From NCBI GenBank assembly GCA_900542555.1, contig UQNU01000002.1, forward strand, positions 4,345 through 68,344: a stretch of 64,000 nt of DNA. Direction: 5' to 3'. The position numbers and the translations under genes were made by a program. The notes beneath the pieces were generated by a model that saw nothing but the letters and a program-made list of their open reading frames with translations, made no database searches and was not told the DNA's origin. The stretch is from an uncultured Collinsella sp. (lineage in GTDB: Bacteria; Actinomycetota; Coriobacteriia; Coriobacteriales; Coriobacteriaceae). Shown piece by piece: positions 1 to 8,670 of this stretch. The number at the start of each line of letters is the position of its first letter. Within the stretch, counting starts at the first letter, position 1.

Positions 1-944
1 AAGAAGCGGCGTCCCTGTATCGAGAGAGCGCCTGCCAGGCCATTATCGGCTTTGGCGGTGGCTCGGCCATGGACTGTGCCAAGGGCGTGGGCGCACGCAT
101 TGCGCAGCCAAACAAGCCCATCAACAAGATGCGCGGCCTGCTGCGGATTCATCGTCGCCTGCCGCTGCTCATCGCCGTTCCCACTACCGCCGGTACGGGA
201 AGCGAAGTCACGCTTGCGGCGGTAATTACCGATGACGGGACGCACTACAAATACCCCATTAACGACTTTGTGCTCATCCCGCGTTTTGCAGTCCACGACC
301 CCGAGTTTACGCGCGGCTTGCCCGCTTCCATTACGGGGCAGACGGGCATGGACGCCCTGACGCATGCCGTCGAGGCCTTTATCGGGCGAAGCACTACGCC
401 CTATACGCGCAAGATGGCGCGACAGGCGGTGAAGCTCATCCACGACAATTTGCTCGAGGCCTATGAGCATGGTGACGACATGCGCGCTCGTCGCAATATG
501 CTTTCGGCGGCGTATAAGGCGGGCGTTGCGTTTACCCGCTCCTATGTCGGATATGTGCATGCCATCGCGCACAGTCTGGGCGGCCGATACGGAATTCCGC
601 ACGGTTTGGCCAACGCGATCATCCTGCCGCACATGCTTCGCGCTTATGGTGACGCCGCCGCCCCCAAGCTTGCCGATCTTGCTCGCATGGCGGGCATTAC
701 GCCGGCTACCGCGCAGGATAGTCTTGCGGCCGAGGCCTTTATCGATTGGGTCGACCGCATGAACGAGGCCCTGGGAATCCCCAAATATGTCTCGGGTATT
801 CGCCGCTCCGATATTCCGCAAATGGCGGCCCATGCCGATGCCGAGGCCAATCCCCTGTACCCCGTTCCACTTTTGATGGACCGCTCGGAGCTCGAGCATA
901 TGTACGAGGTCGTCGCGGGTGGTATGTTTGAGGACGAGAACTAG
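1..944 (+). CDS. Iron-containing alcohol dehydrogenase, 3' part (5' end outside window)
   Basis: This is the C-terminal part of a group III (iron-dependent) alcohol dehydrogenase, which interconverts aldehydes and primary alcohols with NAD(P)H. The reading frame is open from base 3, so the gene is cut by the window edge and not truncated in the genome. The visible start contains GFGGGSAMDCAK, the family's GGGSxxD nucleotide-binding signature. Further on are the metal-site segments GMDALTHAVEAF and HAIAHSLGGRYGIPHG with the expected histidines. The aldehyde dehydrogenase gene follows after 9 bases, with its ribosome site overlapping this gene's stop, so the two are probably co-transcribed for fermentative aldehyde/alcohol turnover. 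Substrate is not readable from sequence. Confidence 0.93.
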   Translation, partial: EAASLYRESACQAIIGFGGGSAMDCAKGVGARIAQPNKPINKMRGLLRIHRRLPLLIAVPTTAGTGSEVTLAAVITDDGTHYKYPINDFVLIPRFAVHDPEFTRGLPASITGQTGMDALTHAVEAFIGRSTTPYTRKMARQAVKLIHDNLLEAYEHGDDMRARRNMLSAAYKAGVAFTRSYVGYVHAIAHSLGGRYGIPHGLANAIILPHMLRAYGDAAAPKLADLARMAGITPATAQDSLAAEAFIDWVDRMNEALGIPKYVSGIRRSDIPQMAAHADAEANPLYPVPLLMDRSELEHMYEVVAGGMFEDEN

Positions 945-953
945 GAGGGTGCC

Positions 954-2333
954 ATGAACACCGAGGAAATTGCGCGCATCGTCGGCGATCAGCGCGCCCA
1001 CTTTAAGACGCACGCCACGTTTGATGTCGATGCTCGACGTCGCGCGCTCGTGAGTTTACGCGATGCGGTGCGGGCCCACGAGGCCGATATCGCCCATGCA
1101 CTCAAGACCGATTTGGGAAAGTCGCATGACGAGGCCTATATGTGCGAGATTGGCACATCGCTTTCCGAGATTCGACATCAGATTGCGCATGTGGCCCGAT
1201 GGAGTCGTCCGCGCCTGCGTCCGTGCGACCTCGCTAACGCCGTGAGCGTGTGCAAAACGCAAACCGTGCCCTATGGCGTCACGCTCATCATGGCGCCCTG
1301 GAACTATCCGTTTTTGCTGACGCTCGAGCCGCTCGCTGGCGCCCTTGCCGCGGGCAATACCGTGGTCATCAAGCCGAGCGCCTATGCTCCGGCATCGAGC
1401 GCGGTGCTCAGGCAAATCTGTGATGAGGCATTTGATCCGCGCCTGGTGACGGTTGTCGAGGGCGGGCGCGCCGAGAACGAAGCGCTGCTCGATGAGCACT
1501 GGGACAAGATCTTCTTTACCGGTAGCGTTCCGGTTGGCAAGCTCGTCATGGAGCGCGCAAGTAAAAACCTTACGCCCGTGACGCTTGAGCTGGGCGGAAA
1601 GAGTCCCTGCATCGTGGATGCGACGGCAAACTTGAAGGTCGCGGCACGGCGCATCGCCTTTGGTAAATGGCTCAACGTGGGGCAGACCTGCGTGGCGCCC
1701 GACTACCTGCTGGTCGATACGCGCGTGCACGACGAGCTGCTGGGCCTCATCAAGGAGGAGGTCCGTCGCATGTTTGGCGAACATCCACTCGACAATGAGG
1801 ATTACGGACATATCGTCAACGCCAAGCATTTTGCGCGTGCGCGCGGGCTGATCGATCCCGATAAGGTCGTGCTTGGAGGTGCCGCGCGCGAGGCTTCGCT
1901 CAAGATTGAGCCGACAATTTTGGACGGCGTGGCCCCCGCTGACGCCGTGATGCAGGAGGAGATCTTCGGTCCCATCTTGCCGGTGCTGACGTTTGAGAGC
2001 CTAGACGAGGCCGAAGCGTTTATTACGGATCGTCCGACGCCGCTGGCCCTGTATATCTTTAGCCAGGATCGTGCGGTTCAGCAACGCTTTGTGCGCTACG
2101 TGCCCTTTGGCGGTGGCTGTGTCAACGACACGATCATGCACTTGGCTACGAGCCATATGGGCTTTGGCGGCATGGGCGCGAGCGGTATGGGGCAGTACCA
2201 TGGACGCGAGAGCTTCGATACGTTTAGCCACAAGAAGAGTATCGTGAACAAGGCAACTTGGCTGGACGTGCCGTTTCGGTATGCGCCCTACGCAAGCTGG
2301 AAGCACAAGTTCGTGCGCATGTTTGTGCATTAG
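954..2333 (+). CDS. NAD(P)-dependent aldehyde dehydrogenase, ALDH3-like
   Basis: The 459-residue product has the whole aldehyde dehydrogenase fold and oxidises an aldehyde to the carboxylic acid with NAD(P)+. The oxyanion/cofactor segment MAPWNYPF, the GNTVVIKPS loop, FFTGS, the general base in LELGGK (Glu212) and the catalytic cysteine in GQTCVAPD (Cys246) are all present, followed by EEIFGPILPV. Its short length and the hydrophobic, basic C-terminus resemble the class 3/coniferyl aldehyde dehydrogenase group, which can be membrane-associated. The start follows the ribosome site AGGAGGG with good spacing. It is coupled to the upstream alcohol dehydrogenase, which suggests the pair handles one aldehyde in both directions. 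The natural substrate is unknown. Confidence 0.92.
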   Translation: MNTEEIARIVGDQRAHFKTHATFDVDARRRALVSLRDAVRAHEADIAHALKTDLGKSHDEAYMCEIGTSLSEIRHQIAHVARWSRPRLRPCDLANAVSVCKTQTVPYGVTLIMAPWNYPFLLTLEPLAGALAAGNTVVIKPSAYAPASSAVLRQICDEAFDPRLVTVVEGGRAENEALLDEHWDKIFFTGSVPVGKLVMERASKNLTPVTLELGGKSPCIVDATANLKVAARRIAFGKWLNVGQTCVAPDYLLVDTRVHDELLGLIKEEVRRMFGEHPLDNEDYGHIVNAKHFARARGLIDPDKVVLGGAAREASLKIEPTILDGVAPADAVMQEEIFGPILPVLTFESLDEAEAFITDRPTPLALYIFSQDRAVQQRFVRYVPFGGGCVNDTIMHLATSHMGFGGMGASGMGQYHGRESFDTFSHKKSIVNKATWLDVPFRYAPYASWKHKFVRMFVH

Positions 2334-2341
2334 AAAAGGGC

Positions 2342-2375
2342 GCAGGTAATACGAACAAGTGTTCCTATTACCTGC
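2342..2375 (+). terminator. Long hairpin after the ALDH gene
   Basis: GCAGGTAAT (2342-2350) pairs perfectly with ATTACCTGC (2367-2375), and a second inner stem GAAC/GTTC closes an AAGT loop. A short T-rich stretch follows. It can end the ALDH transcript, but it also overlaps the -35 region proposed for the next small gene, so it may have a regulatory role. Confidence 0.5.
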
Positions 2376-2390
2376 ATTTTGCGTTAGACT
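2362..2390 (+). promoter_or_regulatory. Possible sigma-A promoter for the small peptide gene
   Basis: TTCCTA (2362-2367) and TAGACT (2385-2390) are separated by 17 bases; each hexamer matches the consensus at four of six positions. Transcription would start near 2397, about 40 bases before the ATG at 2439. The call rests on pattern only. Confidence 0.35.
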
Positions 2391-2438
2391 ACTGTTATGG
2401 AGCACGGATGGGCCAACTCCCTTTAGAAGGGATTTGGT

Positions 2439-2522
2439 ATGAACGTAAGCGATGTTATTTCGTTATTGGCGTTGTTGATTGCGGCTATCGAACTCGGTCT
2501 GTTTATCGGCCGAATGAAATAG
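2439..2522 (+). CDS. Small hydrophobic peptide, type I toxin/holin-like candidate (27 aa)
   Basis: A 27-codon frame encodes a peptide that begins MNVSDVISLLALL, continues as one uninterrupted hydrophobic stretch (about residues 5-23), and ends with a basic tail (GRMK). That is the layout of the Hol_Tox/TxpA/Fst group of type I toxins: a single membrane segment and a charged C-terminus. AGAAGGGA lies eight bases before the ATG. A plausible promoter and a strong hairpin lie upstream, and about 230 bases of gene-free, structured DNA follow, where an antisense RNA could be encoded. I did not locate a convincing antisense promoter. It could also be a small membrane protein with another role, or a chance frame. 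Confidence 0.45.
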   Translation: MNVSDVISLLALLIAAIELGLFIGRMK

Positions 2523-2758
2523 CCGCCCCCGCGTAAGCGAAGACGGCCACTTCTCACGATGAAAACGTGTATCGGAGTTGGCAAGACCCGCGGCAACGGG
2601 TGCCATCCGTGTTCCTATCTTATCTGCAAGCGTTCTGTCGCGCAAGCGTTGAGGCAAACGATTGAAGGACGCAGGCAGGATGTATTTGTGTCCGCACGGG
2701 ACCGTAGACTTCTCAATAAGGTTACACACCGGTTTATCCGGCCGTTAGAGGAGCTGCT
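2523..2758. other. Gene-free stretch after the small peptide gene
   Basis: No convincing coding frame is present. The segment holds a short ACCCG/CGGGT hairpin near 2588-2603. The string GTGTTCCTAT at about 2611-2620 also occurs in the hairpin upstream of the small peptide (2360-2369). The shared string could reflect an RNA-RNA interaction, or be chance. Confidence 0.3.
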
Positions 2759-3085
2759 ATGTACGAGCCTTCGCGTGTTCTTCTGTCATTTCACATTGCA
2801 GGATTTCAGTATGCCGATGGCGCCTTGGTCTTGGGCGATCTTAAAGCGGGCGATAAGCTGACGCTGTGTGCCGAGCGCGATAATCCCCATGACCCCGAGG
2901 CAGTTGCGATCTACTATGGCAAGACCAAACTTGGCTACGTTCCGGGAAACGAGGTCGGCCCACTGTCCTTGATGATGTATTACGGCCACGAGGACGTATT
3001 TGAGGCCCGTGTGCAACAGGTTGCCCCCGAGCGCAGCCCGTGGCATCAGGTGCGCGTTGGGCTCTACGTGGTGGATGCTCGCTAG
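2759..3085 (+). CDS. HIRAN domain protein
   Basis: The 108-residue product is almost entirely one HIRAN domain. Typical family segments are visible: FHIAGFQYADGA at the start, then LGDLKAGDKLTL, the ERDNPHDPEAVAIY core and the KLGYVPGNEV ending. HIRAN domains are found in Rad5/HLTF helicases, where they bind 3' DNA ends, and as stand-alone bacterial proteins predicted to sense damaged or stalled DNA. The ATG follows AGAGGAGCTGCT, a good ribosome site. It is followed after a few bases by a small acidic gene and then a phosphoesterase gene, all on the same strand. A DNA-binding role is inferred from the family only. Confidence 0.85.
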   Translation: MYEPSRVLLSFHIAGFQYADGALVLGDLKAGDKLTLCAERDNPHDPEAVAIYYGKTKLGYVPGNEVGPLSLMMYYGHEDVFEARVQQVAPERSPWHQVRVGLYVVDAR

Positions 3086-3103
3086 TCGGCAATGGAGGCT
3101 GCC

Positions 3104-3283
3104 ATGTTTGATGACGATGACCTGTTCGATCTGGCAGACGATCCGTTTGAGTGGGATGTGCTACTCGATGACGATGAGCTGGAACAGGACCGTAAGATGC
3201 GGCAGGACAAGAAAACTCAGGGCGACGCTTCGAAAAAGCAAGACAAGCGCCGCCGCGGACTGTTCGGCGGGCTCTTTGGATAA
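3104..3283 (+). CDS. Small bipolar acidic/basic protein, unknown function (59 aa)
   Basis: The start at 3104 is preferred over an in-frame ATG at 3092 because GGAGG lies five bases upstream of 3104. The first half is extremely acidic (MFDDDDLFDLADDPFEW, then DDDELEQD), the second half is rich in Lys and Arg (KKQDKRRRG), and it ends in GLFGGLFG. No known domain is recognised. Its position 18 bases after the HIRAN gene suggests joint transcription. The acidic face could mimic DNA or bind a basic partner, but this is speculation. Confidence 0.7.
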   Translation: MFDDDDLFDLADDPFEWDVLLDDDELEQDRKMRQDKKTQGDASKKQDKRRRGLFGGLFG

Positions 3284-3349
3284 CCGCCGCATCGCTACGT
3301 CTGTATACTTAGCACGAGTTGAACACGTTGCGAAATGAGGGCATAGACG

Positions 3350-3895
3350 ATGATGTGGTTTACCGCCGACCTGCACCTGGGCGATACGAATATCTTGCAC
3401 GACATGGACCGGCCGTTTGACTCGGTCGAGGAGATGAACCGCAAGGTCATCGATGCCATCAATGAGTGCGTGGCTGCGGACGACCGCCTCTATATTCTGG
3501 GTGACTTTACCTATCGTTTGCCCCTGGCGGAGGCGGTGCGCCTGCGCGAGCGTATCGAATGCCAGAACGTGACGCTCATCCGCGGTAACCATGACGGCGA
3601 CTGGGAAGATTCCGACGTACCGCAGATTTGGGAAGACGTGCGCGATTACCTGGAGATTGCTCCCGGCTATGCCAAGGGCCATCGTCTGGTTATGAGCCAC
3701 TACCCCATGCTCAGCTGGAACGGCAAGGCACGTGGCGCCATTATGCTGCATGGGCATATCCACAGCAGGGGTGACCGCGCCAACGCACGCAACCGCGATC
3801 GCGAGCGCCCTATCTTTCGCTACGATGTCGGTCTCGATGCCAACGATTACAAGCCCGTAAGCCGCGATCAGATTCTTAGCTTCTTTGGGTTATAG
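3350..3895 (+). CDS. Calcineurin-like metallophosphoesterase
   Basis: This 181-residue protein carries the full two-metal phosphoesterase signature: D7-x-H9 in TADLHLGD, GD (51-52), GNHD (79-82), His117 in MSHYPM, and GHIH (135-138). These residues bind two divalent metals and hydrolyse a phosphoester. The compact size and the motif order resemble the small stand-alone family often annotated as hydrolase or phosphoesterase. The substrate (nucleotide, protein or nucleic acid) cannot be told from the sequence. The start follows TGAGGGCATAGACG. The gene lies downstream of the HIRAN and acidic-protein genes and ends at a strong palindrome. Confidence 0.88.
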   Translation: MMWFTADLHLGDTNILHDMDRPFDSVEEMNRKVIDAINECVAADDRLYILGDFTYRLPLAEAVRLRERIECQNVTLIRGNHDGDWEDSDVPQIWEDVRDYLEIAPGYAKGHRLVMSHYPMLSWNGKARGAIMLHGHIHSRGDRANARNRDRERPIFRYDVGLDANDYKPVSRDQILSFFGL

Positions 3896-3948
3896 GGCGC
3901 CAGAGCCACCACAAAGGGGACAGGCACCTTTGTGGTGGTTCTGGCGCC
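3896..3948. repeat. REP-like palindrome with GGGGACAGGCACC centre; also a possible terminator
   Basis: Arms at 3896-3917 and 3927-3948 are 22 bases long with one G-U wobble. The inner part, from CCACAAAGG through GGACAGGCA to CCTTTGTGG, resembles REP sequences that accompany RAYT (TnpA_REP) transposases in many bacteria. A related but shorter element lies at 18025-18049. The hairpin follows a stop codon by one base, so it could also stop transcription or protect mRNA. Confidence 0.65.
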
Positions 3949-4035
3949 GTTGCCATTATGGCGGCGGCGCCTTTTTTGTCCGCGCGGCGCGGTAGAGTGT
4001 AGCCGGTTGATATTTGCGTCCATCGAGGAGCTGCT

Positions 4036-5793
4036 ATGAACGAGATCAAGTGCCCGCATTGCGGCGAAGTTTTTAAGGTCGATGCATCCGGCTATGCGGA
4101 TATCGTCAAGCAGGTGCGCGATGCCGAGTTCTCGCGCGACCTGGATGAGCGTGTGAAGGCAGTCCAGCGTGAGGGTGAGCAGGCGCTGGAGCTTGAGCGC
4201 TCGCGTTCGACGGCTGCATTGCAGGAGGCAGAGTCTCAGCGCAATGCTCAGCTTGTCGAGCAGAAGAACGCTGCGGCTCAGAAGTTGGCACAAGAGGTTG
4301 CCAAGCGCGATGCCGAGCTTGCCGAGCTGCGTGCCAAGCTTGAGGGCGCTGCCGCAGAGCGCGAGAGTGCAAGCCAGCGCGCGGCGGTTGAGGCCCGTGC
4401 CGATGCTCAAAATGAAAACGCCGAGCTTCAGCGTGAGATCGACAATTTGCGTGCGCAGCTGGAGCGCAAGGATGACGAAGCCAAGCTCGTCGAGGCTTCG
4501 GCGCGTAATGCCGTTCAAAACGATTTAGCCACACGCGATGCGCAGATTGCCGAATTGCAGGCAAAGCTTTCCGCGGCGGATAAAGCCCAAGAGATGGCGC
4601 TTGCCGCTGCCGCGGCTGAGTCGAAGCGCGAGCTCGATGCCGCTCGCAGCGAGGCCGAGCGCGCGCTTGCTGACTATCGCGCGAAGGTGCAAGAGAAGTT
4701 TTCCGCCGCAAAGGCTCAGTCCGAGCAAGAGGCCGAGGGCCTGCGTGCCCAGCTGCGCGAGCAGGAACTGATGGCAAAAATGAACCTGTCAGAGGCGGTC
4801 GCCGCGGCGGAGCGAGAGCGCGATGAGGCACGTGCCAAGCTGACGAGCGAGCTGGCGGTGCGCGATTCTCGCGAGGAGCAAGCCAAGGCGGCACACGAGC
4901 TCGAGCTTGCGCAGGCCAAGCGCGCGAGCGATGACCTGATTCGCTACAAGGATGAAGAGATTGAGCGCCTTAAGGACATGAAGGTCCGCCTGTCCACCAA
5001 GATGGTGGGCGAGTCGCTCGAGCAGCACTGCGAGACCGAGTTTAACCGTCTGCGCATGACGGCGTTTCCTAACGCGTACTTCGAGAAAGATAACGATGCG
5101 TCCGAGGGTACCAAGGGCGACTTTATCTTCCGCGAGTGCGACGCGAGCGGCAACGAGGTCATTTCGATTATGTTCGAGATGAAAAACGAGAACGACGAGA
5201 CCGCGACCAAACATAAAAACGAGGACTTCTTTAAGAAACTCGATCACGATCGTCGCCAGAAAGGCTGCGAGTACGCGGTGCTCTGCACGTTGCTCGAACC
5301 CGAGAGCGAGCTTTACAACGCCGGCATCGTGGACGTGAGCTATCGCTACGAGAAGATGTACGTGATCCGCCCACAGTTCTTCATTCCCATGATCACGCTT
5401 CTTCGCAACGCCGCCATGGGTTCGCTGCGCTATAAGCAGGAGCTGGCGGAGTACAAACAGCAGAATATCGACGTCACGAACTTCGAAGCCAAGATGGAGA
5501 AGTTCAAGAATGATTTCGGTCGCAACTACGAGATCGCGAGCCGCAAGTTCCAAACGGCGATTGATGAGATCGACAAGACGATTAGCCACCTGCAGAAAAC
5601 CAAGGAGGCGTTGCTGTCCTCCGAGAACAATCTGCGCCTAGCCAACAAGAAGGCGGACGATCTTACCATTCGCAAGCTCACGTGGGGCAACAAGACCATG
5701 AAGGCCGCGTTTGACGAGGCGCGCGGGGCTGCGACAGAGACAAACGATGAGCCAGCCGAGGCGGATTCGTATGAGGTCGAGGGTGCCGAGTAG
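4036..5793 (+). CDS. DUF2130 protein with N-terminal zinc ribbon and long coiled coil
   Basis: The 585-residue protein starts with a CPHC knuckle (Cys6, Cys9), runs through an Ala/Glu/Arg-rich coiled coil from about residue 25 to 310, and ends in the DUF2130 domain (about 310-500, with [23 protein letters not shown] and [24 protein letters not shown]). The conserved E/D-x-K pattern in the DUF2130 region recalls restriction-endonuclease-like folds, but I know of no proven activity. A coiled coil of this length suggests an oligomer or a structural role. It lies 88 bases after the palindrome that ends the previous gene, with GAGGAGCTGCT before the ATG. It is cytoplasmic, with no signal peptide. 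Confidence 0.88.
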   Translation: MNEIKCPHCGEVFKVDASGYADIVKQVRDAEFSRDLDERVKAVQREGEQALELERSRSTAALQEAESQRNAQLVEQKNAAAQKLAQEVAKRDAELAELRAKLEGAAAERESASQRAAVEARADAQNENAELQREIDNLRAQLERKDDEAKLVEASARNAVQNDLATRDAQIAELQAKLSAADKAQEMALAAAAAESKRELDAARSEAERALADYRAKVQEKFSAAKAQSEQEAEGLRAQLREQELMAKMNLSEAVAAAERERDEARAKLTSELAVRDSREEQAKAAHELELAQAKRASDDLIRYKDEEIERLKDMKVRLSTKMVGESLEQHCETEFNRLRMTAFPNAYFEKDNDASEGTKGDFIFRECDASGNEVISIMFEMKNENDETATKHKNEDFFKKLDHDRRQKGCEYAVLCTLLEPESELYNAGIVDVSYRYEKMYVIRPQFFIPMITLLRNAAMGSLRYKQELAEYKQQNIDVTNFEAKMEKFKNDFGRNYEIASRKFQTAIDEIDKTISHLQKTKEALLSSENNLRLANKKADDLTIRKLTWGNKTMKAAFDEARGAATETNDEPAEADSYEVEGAE

Positions 5794-5812
5794 GGCATAG
5801 CGTATAGCGCAA

Positions 5813-5849
5813 AAGCGGGGCCGCTGGCTATATTGCCAGAGGCCCGCTT
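5813..5849. terminator. Bidirectional terminator between convergent genes
   Basis: AAGCGGG and CCCGCTT arms with an inner CTGGC/GCCAG stem and a TATATT loop lie between the DUF2130 gene (plus) and the DUF3516 helicase gene (minus). T-rich sequence flanks both sides, so the hairpin can serve both transcripts. Confidence 0.75.
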
Positions 5850-5871
5850 CGTTTCGTTCCAGTATGTTCGG

Positions 5872-8553
5872 CTAGTCCTCGAGCAGGTCCTCGATAAAGC
5901 CGACGCGGTAGTTTTTGAAGATGACCTCGCTGCCGTCTTGCGTGGCGTCCAGATCGACATCGCCCATGATGCCAAAATCGTGGTCGCCATCCTCGTCGGC
6001 AAAGATCTGGTGCACGTGCCATACGTGCGCGGTCTTCTCGTCGGACTCGTCGATGGAAAACATCGCGGCGCTGCGGGCGTTTCCGTCGGTGAGGATTTCC
6101 TCGTGCTGCTCATGGTAGGCATCGAGCGCCTTTTGCCAGCGGACCTCGCTCATGCCCCAGTCCTCGTCGAGCTCGCCCAGATCGCGAACGTGCTCGCGGG
6201 CGGCAAGGGTCACGCGGCGGAAGAGCGCGTTGCGCACCAACAGCGTGCAGCCGCGACGGTCCGCAACGACCTCGTCGATGCCCTGCGGCGGTGCGGCGTC
6301 GAGTGCAGCGGGGTTGCCGGCGTTCTCCCACTCGTCCACCAGGCTCGAGTCGACCGAGCGCACCACAAAGCCGAGCCACGAAATGATGTCACGCAAGCGC
6401 TCATCGCGCTTCTCGATGGGTACGGTGCGGTCGAGCGAACGGTAGGCCTCGGCTAGGTAGCGCAGCAGAATGCCCTCGGAGCGGGCGATGCCGAGCTTTT
6501 GAATGTAGCCCTTAAAATCGCTCGCGCCTTCCAGCATATCGCGCAGGACGCTCTTGGGAGAGAGCTGGTAGTCGTTTGCCCAGGGCACTTCCTGGCAGTA
6601 CTTGTCAAAGGCGGTGTCGAGCAAATCCTCGAGCGGCTTTTCGTACGTGACGTCTTGAATGCGCTCCAAGCGCTCCTCATACTCGACGCCGTCAGCCTTC
6701 ATTTCGGCCATCGCGCGGTCGCGCGCGGCGCGCTCCTGTGCGCGCAATACTTGCTTGGGGTCCTCGAGCGTAGCCTCGACCATCGAGATGAGGTCCATGG
6801 TATAGGTCTCACTCTCGGGGTCGAGCAGCTCCAGCGCGGCAAGCAAAAACGGCGAGAGCGGCTGGTCGAGCGCAAAATCCTCGGGCAGGTCGACCGTTAG
6901 CGCATAGTCGATGTCCGGCGCGGCGTCAGCTGGAGCGTCGGGTGCGGGCGGCACCTCGGTGCGCACGACGACGCCGGAGTCGATGAGCGTGGCGAAGATC
7001 TCGTCGGCACGAACCTCGAGCTTTGCCTTTTCCTCAGGGGTCTGCAGGCTTGTTTCGATGAGGTCGTGCACGCGGGCGCGGGCGTCGCCGCCCTGCTCGA
7101 CCACGCTAATCACCATGGAGTGTGTGATGCGCAGGCGCGGCTTGAGCGTTTCGGGCTGCGTCTCGATCAGGCGCTCAAAGGTCTGCTTGTTCCAGTTGAC
7201 AAAGCCCTCGGGGGCCTTCTTCTTTTTAATCTTGCGGAGCTTCTTGGGGTCGTCGCCCGCCTTGGCCATGAGCTTGGCGTTCTCGATCTCGTGCTCGGGT
7301 GCCTCGGCAATCACCATGCCCTCGGTATCAAAGCCCGAGCGGCCGGCGCGACCAGCGATCTGGTGGAACTCGCGGGCGCGCAGACGACGCATCTTGTAGC
7401 CATCGAACTTGGTGAGCGCGGTGAGCACCACGGTGTGGATGGGTACGTTGATGCCGACGCCGAGCGTATCGGTGCCGCAGATGACGGGCAGCAGGCCCTG
7501 CTGCGCCAAACGCTCGACCAGCAGACGATAACGCGGCAGCATACCGGCGTGGTGCACGCCGACGCCGCAGCCAAGCAAACGCTTGAGGATCTTGCCGAAG
7601 GCCGTCGAGAAGCTCGTGCCCTTGGCCGCCTCCTTGATGGCCTCGCGCTGCTCCTTGCTGGCAATGCCAAAGTTGGCGAGCGACTGTGCCGTCGCAAGGG
7701 CGGCATCCTGGCTAAAGTGCACGATATAGAGCGGGGCCTCTCCGCCGCGCATCGCGAGCTCGACGGTGCCCTCGAGGGAGGTCGTCACGTAGTCGTAGCT
7801 CAGCGGCACGGGGCGTGGGGCATCGACGACCAAGTCGCAGGTAGCGCCGGTGTGTTCCTCGAGTGAGGCGGCGATGGCAGTGACATCGCCGAGCGTGGCG
7901 CTCATGAGCATGAATTGCGTGTGAGGCAGGGTGAGCAGTGGCACCTGCCAGGCCCAGCCGCGGTCGGGGTCGGCAAAATAGTGGAACTCGTCCATGGCGA
8001 CGCAGCCCACGTCGGCGCCCTCGCCCTCGCGCAGTGCATCGTTGGCAAGGATTTCTGCCGTGCAGCAGATGACGGGCGCCTTGGTGTTGATATGCGTGTC
8101 GCCGGTGATCATGCCGACGTTATCGCGGCCGAGCACCTGCACAAGGTCGAAAAACTTTTCGCTGACCAGAGCCTTGATGGGGGCCGTGTAATAACAGCGC
8201 TTGCCCTGTGCCATGCCCATAAAGAGCATGCCTAGCGCGACAAGCGACTTGCCCGATCCGGTCGGTGTTCCCAAAATGACATGGTCACCGGCGGCTAGAT
8301 CCATGAGGGCCTCTTCCTGGTGGTCCCACAGCTCAATACCGCGGTCGCTTGTCCATTCAAAGAAGCGTTCGAAGGCCTGATCGGGCGTGAGCCATGGCTC
8401 GGGCTCGCTACCATCCTCGGGCTCCCACCAGGCGGGGGAGAGCGCGCCGAGCGAGCCAAACTCGGCTTCGGTTCCCGTGCCGCCCGAGAACGAGCTGGCG
8501 GCGCCGGCGCCGGAAACGGTGCTGGCGGAAGTATCTGTCGTGGTCTGTGCCAT
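5872..8553 (-). CDS. DEAD/DEAH-box helicase with DUF3516 C-terminal region
   Basis: The 893-residue protein is a superfamily II helicase of the actinobacterial DUF3516 type. Walker A is GTPTGSGKS (95-103), the DEAD-like box is DEFH (188-191), motif III is SAT (218-220), and motif VI appears as QIAGRAGRSGFD. The C-terminal half is the all-helical DUF3516 region, with an acidic tail. It is related to Ski2-like RNA helicases, so a role in RNA turnover or ribosome biogenesis is plausible but unproven. The first 40 residues are low complexity. The gene stands alone on the minus strand and ends at a shared terminator. Confidence 0.92.
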   Translation of the reverse strand: MAQTTTDTSASTVSGAGAASSFSGGTGTEAEFGSLGALSPAWWEPEDGSEPEPWLTPDQAFERFFEWTSDRGIELWDHQEEALMDLAAGDHVILGTPTGSGKSLVALGMLFMGMAQGKRCYYTAPIKALVSEKFFDLVQVLGRDNVGMITGDTHINTKAPVICCTAEILANDALREGEGADVGCVAMDEFHYFADPDRGWAWQVPLLTLPHTQFMLMSATLGDVTAIAASLEEHTGATCDLVVDAPRPVPLSYDYVTTSLEGTVELAMRGGEAPLYIVHFSQDAALATAQSLANFGIASKEQREAIKEAAKGTSFSTAFGKILKRLLGCGVGVHHAGMLPRYRLLVERLAQQGLLPVICGTDTLGVGINVPIHTVVLTALTKFDGYKMRRLRAREFHQIAGRAGRSGFDTEGMVIAEAPEHEIENAKLMAKAGDDPKKLRKIKKKKAPEGFVNWNKQTFERLIETQPETLKPRLRITHSMVISVVEQGGDARARVHDLIETSLQTPEEKAKLEVRADEIFATLIDSGVVVRTEVPPAPDAPADAAPDIDYALTVDLPEDFALDQPLSPFLLAALELLDPESETYTMDLISMVEATLEDPKQVLRAQERAARDRAMAEMKADGVEYEERLERIQDVTYEKPLEDLLDTAFDKYCQEVPWANDYQLSPKSVLRDMLEGASDFKGYIQKLGIARSEGILLRYLAEAYRSLDRTVPIEKRDERLRDIISWLGFVVRSVDSSLVDEWENAGNPAALDAAPPQGIDEVVADRRGCTLLVRNALFRRVTLAAREHVRDLGELDEDWGMSEVRWQKALDAYHEQHEEILTDGNARSAAMFSIDESDEKTAHVWHVHQIFADEDGDHDFGIMGDVDLDATQDGSEVIFKNYRVGFIEDLLED

Positions 8554-8670
8554 GTGGTTGCTTTCTCTCGCGTTTGTCTGCCAACTATTATGGCGTAGCG
8601 GCGGCGCGGGGTGCCAGCGCGCGAGAAAATGCAGGAAATGGGCGTTCTGCCCGGCCGTTTGGTGTAGTCG

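Noticed and set aside
1..944. Truncated alcohol dehydrogenase pseudogene
   Set aside because: The frame is open to the first base and the missing N-terminus lies outside the window, so no truncation is shown.
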